From positions 122,422,043 through 122,486,042 of the forward strand of contig CAXKWD010000004.1 in NCBI GenBank assembly GCA_964059195.1: a DNA stretch of 64,000 nucleotides. The letters run 5' to 3'. The notes below the pieces were generated by a model. The model was not told the DNA's origin. It did no database searches and saw only the letters and a program-made list of their open reading frames with translations. Each line of letters opens with the position of its first letter. The stretch's first letter is position 1. The stretch is from Ectobius pallidus. Taxonomy: Eukaryota; Arthropoda; Insecta; Blattodea; Ectobiidae. The position numbers and the translations under genes are program-made. Below are positions 55,281 to 64,000 of this stretch, one piece after another.

Positions 55281-55756
55281 CTGCAATACACATATTAAGC
55301 CTTAAAAAGCAATATCAGTTTCTTAGATATCCAGTACAGACATTTTCTGTAATATTAGTTATACCACTTAGAATATAAATTATAAAATATTAGCACTTGT
55401 ATTTTCAAATGATCACATTCTCACACAGATGAGACAAGAAAAGGAAAAAATCCTTATCAATATTGGAAAATTACATCTTGCAGCAATGGGTGTAAAATGG
55501 CAGCTAAACATCAATTTTTTTTAACAAGGTTTTGAGAAGTTAACAGTGCCAAATAGTTAACAATACTGATACAATTGAAGCAGCAGAAGAGACTACAGTG
55601 ACCCATTGCTGGAGTAAAACTCCTAACAGATTTTGCCATTAGGCCCTACCGGTGAATATATATTTTTTTTACGATTTACCTTCAAAGCTCAGGATTTCCA
55701 CATAGCCTGTATTTGTACAAGAATTTTGAGTAATTCATTACTAATCACACATACTT

Positions 55757-55915
55757 ATTGTTTGGGAGCTGACGAGATGATCCGTGATTTGGTGGTGGCA
55801 TGCAGGGGGAAGACGGTGTTGTGCTATAACTGCACGTGTAGGGGAGCGCTGCTATTGGCTGCAGATAAGAGCTCCTCAGTCTGGCCAGGGATCATCTCGT
55901 CAGCTCCCAACAATA
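55757..55915. mobile_element. Small MITE (~160 bp)
   Basis: TTGGGAGCTGACGAGATGAT and its inverse at 55889-55911 are near-perfect TIRs, and ATTGTT/AACAAT extends the pairing outward. The interior is GC-richer than its surroundings and non-coding. Confidence 0.7.
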
Positions 55916-56385
55916 TTAATACAGTAATTTCTTGTAGAGTACTTTCATCATTTAAGCCACACTTCCAAAACGACATGCTACAAGATGGTACATATTGGCA
56001 CGTAATTTATAAAAAGGCATTGCAAGCTAATCTATAGGTCTACAAGCCAGAAAAGAATCTGTGCGGAACCAAGCTGTGTTTGCTGCAGCAAGCAAAGCTT
56101 GTCATCATCAACAAAACCTTCAGTTTTAAAAGATGATTTGGCCTAATTTCCTTAAGTTTACTGGTAGATATTTCTTCAAAATGTGATTTAATCAAAAGAA
56201 TAATGAATTTTTATTATTGTCTGTTGGTTTGTGCTAAGGAATGATTTATTGAAGGACAACTTCAGTTCCAACATGACAATCATCCAGGTCATACATATAA
56301 AATTGTTCAGTATATGATTTTAGAGTCTAAATATACTAGCTTATGAAATCAATAGATTTATCTAAATAAAAAGAAATGGGCAAGG

Positions 56386-56444
<59 letters not shown>

Positions 56445-56559
56445 GAGAGACATAGAGAGAGGGGAGAGAGAGACACATAGAGAGAGGAGAGAGAGTGGCA
56501 CAGAGAGAGAGGCACAGAGAGAGACAGAGGGAGAGAGAGACACACACTCACACAGAGAC

Positions 56560-56652
<93 letters not shown>

Positions 56653-56675
56653 GAGATATACAGATAGAGAGAGAC
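56386..56675. repeat. Compound (GA)n/(GACA)n microsatellite
   Basis: It is about 290 bases of GA, GAGACA and ACAG units. All long frames across it are compositional artefacts. Confidence 0.9.
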
Positions 56676-56682
56676 ACGGTCC

Positions 56683-57205
56683 AGGACTATGGAACATCTT
56701 ATACAACTCCTTACTTAACTTAAAATACTCGAAACATAGTAAAGCAATACCTTTCGCAGATGACTTAGCTCTGTTAACTACAGGCAAAACAATGGACGAA
56801 GCAGAAATTTACGCTAATACTGACTTGAAGTTGAAAGAAGCATGGTCAAAACAAGGTAAAATCCAGTTCAACAGCAGCAAATCAAAAGCTATGTTGATAT
56901 CTAAGAAAAGAGGAAAAAAGTAAAATATGCATATACCTAAACAACAGGACACTAAAATATCTCGGGATATTATTCGATGAAAAAATTAACTACGTTATGT
57001 ACATAAAACAAGTAACTGAGAAATTTGTAAAGCTGATAACACTTTAGCGAAGTCTGTGAAGCTGAACTGGGGTCTCGGACAACAAGCCTTACAAAGAATC
57101 TATAATGGTGCCATATTTCCAATGCTATTATACGACGTTTAGGTGTGGGAAGAAGCTATCTTAAAGAGGAAGAACATGATAAAATACCAGCGAGTGCAAA
57201 GAATA
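56683..57205 (+). pseudogene. R1-type LINE reverse transcriptase fragment
   Basis: It reads G-P-x-L-W-N, then A-I-P-F-A-D-D-L-A-L-L-T-T-G (the F-A-D-D catalytic box), then K-S-K-A-M-L-I-S-K-K-R, with a stop after that. Later pieces (K-L-N-W-G-L-G, W-E-E-A-I) follow in other frames. It begins right at the microsatellite edge, so the 5' part is lost. Confidence 0.7.
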
Positions 57206-57415
57206 ATGAATATAAAAGTAGAAGACATTGTTTCCAGCCACCTTGAAGAAGAAGAAGTAGGTGAGGAAGACTTTGACCAGGAACCCAATATACCTACGAG
57301 CAAAGAAGCCATGGAAGCATTAGATGTTTTTTTGAGACATTACATTGCGAGTGCCTCAGGAGAGGATGGGGCTTTTGATGCCTTATATGCTGAAGAGAGG
57401 CAGCAATACAAATAA
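57206..57415 (+). pseudogene. Pogo/Tigger-like transposase C-terminal fragment
   Basis: An acidic stretch (E-E-E-E-V-G-E-E-D) and then A-M-E-A-L-D-V-F-L-R-H-Y...F-D-A-L-Y resemble the tail of pogo-type (CENP-B-like) transposases. It is joined in frame to the preceding LINE fragment, probably by chance. Confidence 0.4.
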
Positions 57416-57504
57416 GAAAAAAGCAAAGACGTCAACCATTTCTGACTTTTTAAAATAAATAATGTAAGTGTACATAGGTAGGCTACCTATTTTTTTTCAC
57501 ATAT

Positions 57505-58820
57505 TAAATTTTGCACTATATATCATTAAATGTGCGAGAGCATTTGGACCATGTTTTCCCCACTGAATGGCCAGCAAGTTCTCTAGCACTCAGTCCTCTA
57601 GATATCATTACAGATATATTATTACAGATTTTACACTTCCTGCAATTCACACTTTTTTGCAAAAGTCCCTTGAAAAGTGTAAAAAAGGGGTTTTAGTGTA
57701 GAAAGGATTTACTTCGTTCAAAAACTCTAAACTAATTTAAAGTAAAGAAAATGGAGAATGGTTACACTTTCGCTGAACTTGCCAATATCCATCTTATTTA
57801 TGGAGAAGCGAGAGGTAATTCTTTAATAACAACTGAGCTCTACAGAGAAAGATTCCCGAAAAGACGACATCCACATCATTCAACTTTTCCATCTGTTGAT
57901 TTGCATTTGCGGAATTCTGGAACCTTTAAAGTAAACAAAACAGACTGCGGCAGAAGACGAACTCATCCCACACCACATTTTGAAGACCATGTCCTCATTC
58001 AAACTGAAGAGGAACCTTCTACTAGCACCCGTGCCATCGCAAGTGCAATGGGTGTGAACCACAGCAGTGTATGGGAAGTCCTACATGAAGATCAGCTCCA
58101 TCCCTTTCACCTTTAAAAGGTAGATGGTTTAGGTCCTAATGACTTTGGTCCTGGCCTACAATTCTGTAACTGCAACAACAAACAGATTTCTTTTCTATTG
58201 TGTTGTTCACTAACGAGACTAATTTTAGCAGAGATGGACTGGTTTTAAATTCAAGGAACAGTCATGTGTGAGATTACGAAAATCCTCATGCCGCCCTGGA
58301 GGCAAGTCATCAAGAGAGGTTTTCCGTCAATGTATGGGCTGACATAATAATAATAATCACATAATTGGTCCATACCTCGTTCCGTGACAATTAAGCGGCC
58401 ATGTCTAATGTATTCTTACAACACATACTGCCTGGTCTCATGGAAGAAGTTACACTTCATATACAACGAGTTCCACCCCATTTCAGACTGAATGTGTGAG
58501 AGCATTTGGACCATGTTTCCCCTGAGCCTTGGATTGGAAGAGAAAGTCCAACCACTGAATGGCCAGCACGTTCTCAAGAACTCAATCCTCTAGATTTCTT
58601 TTTATGGGGGCATCTAAAGGCTTTGGTGTATGAAACACCTGTCATTTCCAAGATGGAATTACTCGCCCGCATAATCACAGGGTGTGAATTTATTCGCAAT
58701 GCGCCAGGAATCTTTCATAGGGTGCGAGAATATTTTCTGCAGTGCTGTCGTCTGTGCATTCATGCTGGAGGGGGCCAGTTCCAGAGCAATTCCTGCATTA
58801 AACAAAAGATCTTGTGAAAT
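57505..58820 (+). pseudogene. Tc1/mariner-like transposase, rearranged
   Basis: It is the remnant of an arthropod mariner-like transposase. The N-terminal HTH part is open at 57751-58116 (I-H-L-I-Y-G-E-A-R-G-N-S, R-R-R-T-H, S-T-R-A-I-A-S-A-M-G-V-N-H). Catalytic pieces follow in shifted frames (F-T-N-E-T-N-F where an Asp is expected, V-N-V-W-A). An AATAATAAT expansion near 58350 interrupts them. The C-terminal part is open at 58506-58817 (P-L-D-F-F-L-W-G-H-L-K-A-L-V-Y). A second, partial copy of the region around L-N-V-R-E-H-L-D-H-V-F-P lies upstream at 57511-57600 in the same orientation. Many lesions. Confidence 0.7.
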
Positions 58821-59820
58821 ACATTAAGACAAACTGTTATTTCAACAGATGTGTACACAAGTACGAAATTTTCTGTCCATTCCATTCCTAACAGTGAATC
58901 AAAATAGAAGCTTCATGAATTAGCATTGAGTTATTTTCTTTATCTTTTTTTGCAGTATTTCAATGTATTTGAACTTAAATTTGTCTGCAAAGCGTTACTG
59001 CTTGGATACTCTGGTTTATTAAGAATTCTCAAGTAAAAACATGCTGTGCATAAATAATAAATCGCATTATACTATCATATTGTATTTGTAACTTTGACAA
59101 CAATGAAATTCCATCTGGGTTCTTTTTCTAGCGTTGGAAGATATCGATCGTCACTTTTCACAGTTTTCCCAATCACTACACAATATTCACTGTTCCTTTG
59201 TTTCCCAGCATTTCAATATTAGAAGTCAATGGCGTGCATACCCTTGGGAGATTTTATGTTATAACCGGAAGAATTGAATCCATAGAGCAAAAATCTCCTA
59301 ATAAAAGTTTCTTGTCTATATCCCCTCTATACACAGGTAAAATATTTTGATGTTATTCATTAACACCCTGTATATTCACAATAACAAAACCTCCAATCAG
59401 AGGAGGCCAAGGTCCCCAGAGGACCTGAATGATGATGAAAACATTGTACAACAAATGAAATCAAATCCTCATTTTCTTGTCAAAGAGTTAGTGTAAACTT
59501 CTTTTAAGGATCACTGATAAGTATTTGTAAAATATGTATATTAGACTTTTAATTTCTATTATAACATGCGAGAGATGAATGTACATTTAATTTTAATACC
59601 AACATTGCCAGTGTCCCCTATTCAAGCTTTCCAATTCTGCATAATTACATACTGCACATTAGATTCTATTATTGAAATTGGCTTTGTACCAGGTTGGGCC
59701 AGAACAAATTAAATAAAAATCTGGACACCCTATCTCAAGTAGGCCTTTATAATATGCATGCTGGAGTGTTACCTACCATGTCTAATTAATTGCATTATTT
59801 ACCTCAGTTGAATAATTCAC
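58821..59820. other. Sequence downstream of the Tc1-like remnant
   Basis: No gene. ACACCCTGTATA near 59366 resembles a mariner terminus and may mark the end of the element above. Confidence 0.35.
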
Positions 59821-59828
59821 CTGTGATT

Positions 59829-61518
59829 CAGTGGCGTGCGGTGAAAATTTAGGTGAGGGAAGCAATATAGTCTAAATTTTTATAAGCCTATAATAAAAAA
59901 AAAAAAAAGAGTGCGTGGAACGCCACGCGACAGAAGTAAAACTTTATTTAATTTGTTTATTTTTTTCAATTTTTTATTATTGGATTTTTTCAATTTTGCA
60001 TTATTGGACTTTTTAATATTGGGTTTTTGGACGTTTTTAATTTTGGATTTTGGACTTTTTAATTTTGGATCTTTGAATTTTTGATTTTTTAAATTTTCGA
60101 TCTTTGAATTGTTTATTTTTTATTTTTTAAATTGTTGTTATTAGGATTTTTAAATTTTTGATTTTATTATTTATTAAGTTTTAGATTTTTGGATGTTATA
60201 ATTTTTAATTTTGTTTTTTTAAATTTTGGAAATTTGTATTTTTTAATTTTGGATTTTTAATTTTTTTTAATTTTTAATTTTTGGATCTTTAAATTTTGGA
60301 TGTTTTAAATTTTGTATTTTTTGGACTTTTAAATTTTGTATTGTAGTTTTTTAAATGTTTTATTTTTAGATTTTTTCAATTTTGGTATTTTTGATTTTTT
60401 AAATTTTTAAATTTTGAAATTTTGAATTTATTATTTATTAAATTTTGGATTTATGTTTTAATTTTTAATTGTTTCTTTAAATTATGAAAATTTGTATTTT
60501 TTAATTTTGGATTTTTAATTTTAGATTTGCGCGGTAATGAATTTCCGGGTTCCATAAAATAGATAATATACCTTTAGATTGGTTAGGAATTGATTTCGTG
60601 ACGGTTTTAGTGTGACTGATTTTCCCGATTCACCCTCTACCGCCACTAAAGAAGTTTTACTTCAAAAATGACAACTCACCCGATTTATTTGAAGAGCAAA
60701 TCAACTCGGCTATCTTTGGCAGCAAAATCTTCTATAATCTTTTTTTTCTATGGCCAAAAATACCAACTTGGACATTCTGCTTTACTCAGAGCGAAGGACC
60801 GCGAAGCCTTACTGAAATACTGAACTGAACTAAATCATGTATGGGGTGCATGGTCAAGGCCGAAGCGAGGGTGGTAAAAGAGAAATATTTGCCAGTCTCC
60901 CACCCAGTCACAAGGGGAAGGGAAGGAGATAGCATGATGCTCTTGACAGTTCGTTCGGTGACGTCGAGCCAGGGAACCACTTCCCCTATTCTTCCAATTA
61001 TGCTTCCCAATAAAACCTTGCTTGTACATAGGTACATAACACACATAAAAAAGACGATTTTGAGGGCAAACAAGTATCTTGACACTTGCTAAAGTAACCT
61101 TATGGTTTACAACACAACATAGGGCACATAAGAATACATAAAACACTATGGTTTCAACATTATTTTTATAAAAACAGCCTTTTAAATGCGTTCATATTTT
61201 GACCCGTGGCTCGGCGGGAGACTGCAAATTCAAACCGCCCTGTCCCTCGTTCGGCGATTTTACGAAAATACACGAAGCACTTCATCCCCTCATCATAACC
61301 TCAGGAGGAGTGGAGCAAGCTGGGCTACGGCCCACATTTCAGACTTCCACGCTGTGACGAAATTGTAGCGAGTAAAATTTGCTTCCCGCGAATGAAAGTT
61401 AAAATCATAAAATATTATATTCCTGATAATTTAAATTTACTTTATAAAATAAATTCTTATTTTTGCATTAACTAGAGGAAGCATTGCTTCCATTGCTTCC
61501 ATGGACGGCACGCCACTG
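59829..61518. mobile_element. Non-autonomous hAT with CTGTGATT duplication
   Basis: The TIRs CAGTGGCGTGC/GCACGCCACTG are intact and CTGTGATT flanks both sides exactly. Spanning 1690 bp, it contains element C copy 2. The rest is non-coding, including a GC-richer part at 60830-61000. GGAAGCAATGCTTCC-like words lie near both ends. Confidence 0.9.
59911..60668. repeat. Element C, copy 2: hairpin plus AT minisatellite
   Basis: It has the same start (GTGCGTGGAACGCCACGCGA) as copy 1, the same internal GAAGTAAAACTT, about 600 bases of TTTTGGATTTTT-type units and the same kind of end (AAGTTTTACTTC). The tail regions before the end are related but diverged. Confidence 0.6.
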
Positions 61519-61526
61519 CTGTGATT

Positions 61527-63360
61527 ATTTATTTTATTACATATTTATTTTAAAATTCCAAAAAATAAAATCTCACACCCAGTTATATCTGCATTCATCT
61601 ATAGTGGTTTTCACATCGTGAAGGTACAATGGGCTCTTATGGCCCATGTTATTCATATGGGAGAATCAAGCGCGCGCGAGCGAGATGTTGCCAGATATGT
61701 CTATTTTCACAATATGACCAAAGTGAAATAAAAACATGAATTTCTGTATGAAATGTTATGAAGAACATGATGGTAGACTCGAAAAGCTCATATTTCTGTT
61801 TCCTTTTGTTTAAATAATAAAAATTGGGATTTTTTGTTTCATCGAAAATTTAAACATTTTTTGTTCCGAACTGTAAAACATATAGTAAAATTGAAACAAT
61901 TGCGACGAAAAAAATCTCAATTATTCGTTTGTCCTTATAGGCAATGCTGATTCTTAGAATTTACCAATATTTTAAAAATTGTGATTACAAAAAATAAATT
62001 AGGTGAGAATATTTTTCATTTTTGCACTGAAAAATGTCGTCGCTGGCTAAATTTCGTTCTACAGGTCCACTTAAAATCTTCCAGAGACAAAGTTTCAGGG
62101 AAAGTGTGAAGTTATTTTTAATCATCATTCAAAAGTCCCCCGAACAATATTAACCATGTATTCTTAGTTGTTTTCTCTGGTGAACGGCACGCGAAGTAGA
62201 AAGACGTAATCTCACTGTAAGGTTTGGCCGGTGAGCTGTAATTTTCTGTTCATTTAGCTTTGTGCGTTGTAATATTTTATTTCAATTCAGTGAATAAAAT
62301 AAGTTTGTGCAGTTCACATAGCAGAGTATAATTCTGTGAAATAATACCACCCTGTAGCAATCATTTACTTGACTGCTGACAGTACTGACATACACAGGAC
62401 AGTGTGATCATTTAAAGACAGGATTTCCATTCAAATGCATGTTTTTTTTTTAAAATGTTATATTATAAGCTTGTTACAGTCTCAAACTTGCTAAATATCC
62501 ATGTCATGGCTTACTGATTCCAAATAAGTAGACTTCTTCTGTGCATGTTTAGGCCTTTTTCAGGGACAATTTTGTGCATAATGCATCTTTTTGGTGTTTT
62601 AAACTTAATAAAGCATAGTTTGAAGTTAATCTTGCATATTGCGTTCATTTGCCTAGTTTCAGTGCATTTTGCATATTAAATCGCATAATACTGCATTTTA
62701 TAAAATGTTACTTCTTAAGAGTTTGGTTTTCCTCATCTTACCATATCCCGAAATAGACCTGACGGTTTGTAATTTTTCTATTTGAGAATTCATTACATTG
62801 TCACTCTGAAATTCCAAACCCCCAACTCTTATGTACAGATCTAAAGCTAAATCTTAGAACAAACACCAGCAGATTTCAATACAATGTTATATGATCTTTT
62901 CAAATCCCTCCCTCAAAAATTCTGTCCTGAGACTAAAATTATCATAGAAGAATGCAGTATAATAGCTAACTTCAGTTCATTTTAGGTCTAGGTCTAAATT
63001 ATTCTAATTATCGTTACAGTACACAGTTTCTTTGTCAATTATTATACCATGATCTACGGTGAATTATGAAGTGTAAGTAAATCGCAATGCCCACCATTTG
63101 GAAAGTGGCCTACATTGTGCACTAGAAAAAGAAACATGTAAGTTTGAATTCTGCATATTTGTAGTGTTTTTTTTTCTCTTGCATTGTGCATGTTTGTAAT
63201 TTGAAAGAGCCTAAATGCATGGCTTTAGTGATCATTCAAACCTATTAGTCGACTGAAAAACACTGACATCATCTTAACAGATCAAACTGTAGATAATAGA
63301 TAGATTCATAAAGAAATGCTTTCAGAGCATAAGAAATCAACAAGCAGTGAAATAAGGCTT
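61527..63360. other. Sequence without recognised features
   Basis: No coding signal on either strand, including no further importin-like exon that I could recognise. A GCGCGCGCGAGCGAG patch lies near 61671. Confidence 0.45.
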
Positions 63361-63532
63361 TCTTGAACTCAGCATGTCGTGAGTTAAGAGATGACTACTG
63401 TAATTAGTTCAGGTGGCAATGGTTCGACTCCTCATTGGATGTTTTCAGTTTTCGTTTGTCAGTGAACCAGAATGTTAAGTGATAAAAAGATTAAAGGCTA
63501 ATATAATAATAATAATAATAATAAGCAAAAGC

Positions 63533-63835
63533 TTGCATTGTATAATGGTTGACTTGCTGACTACTGATATACAGGTTCAGGTTCGATACCCGGTATCTCC
63601 TAAATGTTTCTGAAATCACTAATTAGCCTCCAAAGGACGACTGATTACTACTTGATAAAGAAGTAGCGTCTCTGGTAAGAAACATCAGTAATGACCACGG
63701 GAAGAGGCAATTTGACAATAAGACCCAAATACTGCCACCTAAGAATGAAGTCAGCAGATGGAGATAGATAATACAGCGGTTACATGACCCTTGATATGCT
63801 GTAGGCAAACGGAATTTCAAATAATGTTAAATAAT
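63533..63835 (+). repeat. tRNA-derived SINE-like repeat
   Basis: An A-box-like TGTATAATGGTTG and a B box GGTTCGATACC at tRNA spacing are followed by about 230 bases of body and AAT-rich ends. A second B-box-like GGTTCGACTCC lies at 63420, perhaps part of an older head. Confidence 0.5.
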
Positions 63836-63837
63836 AG

Positions 63838-63947
63838 TAATAGCAATGATAATAATAATAATAAAATAATAATAATAATAATAATAATAATAAGAAGAAG
63901 AAGAAGAAGAAGAAGAAGATGAAGAAAAAGAAAAAGAAAAAGAAGAA
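63838..63947. repeat. (AAT)n and (AAG)n microsatellites
   Basis: AATAATAAT runs to about 63891, then AAGAAG runs with interruptions. A shorter (AAT)n lies at 63501-63522. Confidence 0.9.
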
Positions 63948-64000
63948 GGTGGTATGGTTGGTGTGAAGGGAAGCGGGATATTACAACGCACAAAGCTAAA

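Noticed and set aside
56336..56923. Long Ser/Leu-rich and Arg/Glu-rich frames
   Set aside because: They are translations of the GA/GACA microsatellite. Only the part after 56683 is real coding sequence (LINE remnant).
60786..61146. Frames of about 100 codons on the minus strand
   Set aside because: They lie inside a non-autonomous hAT, overlap each other in different frames and show no recognisable domain.

Overview
This is eukaryotic, almost certainly insect DNA: spliced genes with GT-AG introns, an AT-rich background and a very high load of arthropod-type transposable elements. The repeat load (Penelope, CR1/jockey-like and R1-like LINEs, hAT, Tc1/mariner, Helitron, tRNA-derived SINEs, LTR elements) suggests a large hemimetabolous genome. 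The sequence alone does not give the species.

Two host genes are supported. On the plus strand (467-10600) are the last four coding exons of a sugar transporter of the major facilitator superfamily, Tret1-like, with clean splice phases; the 5' coding exon is not resolved. On the minus strand (55280 down to 38316) are the last three coding exons of an importin-beta family gene, best matched to importin-11; the rest of the gene must lie beyond 55280 and probably beyond the window. The genes converge tail to tail, about 27.7 kb apart.

The interval between them is mostly one nested transposon stack. A Penelope-like remnant (about 15800-35910) was hit by a mariner element (15842-17297) and by a 3.2-kb hAT element (hAT-A, 17634-32487). 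hAT-A carries two fold-back mariner derivatives and a short G-rich hAT (nhAT-B, 22225-32322). nhAT-B carries a second non-autonomous hAT (nhAT-C, 22444-32150), which carries a CR1/jockey-like LINE (about 22888-31417). The LINE carries a 5.4-kb palindrome with two identical LTRs in inverted orientation (25963-31374). A solo LTR with its own hAT MITE follows at 32496-35469. Most levels are supported by target-site duplications and terminal repeats read directly from the sequence.

The rest (35.9-64 kb) is importin introns and flank with further hAT MITEs with 8-bp duplications (38515-39166, 46785-48760, 59829-61518), mariner remnants, Helitron ends, SINEs, a TIR element carrying remnants of an unidentified gene family (40400-41453), and microsatellites.

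No prokaryotic-type system, CRISPR array or virus was seen. The most unusual features are the inverted-LTR palindrome, the six-deep nest, the two fold-back mariners built the same way, and a hairpin/AT-minisatellite repeat found inside two unrelated hAT elements.
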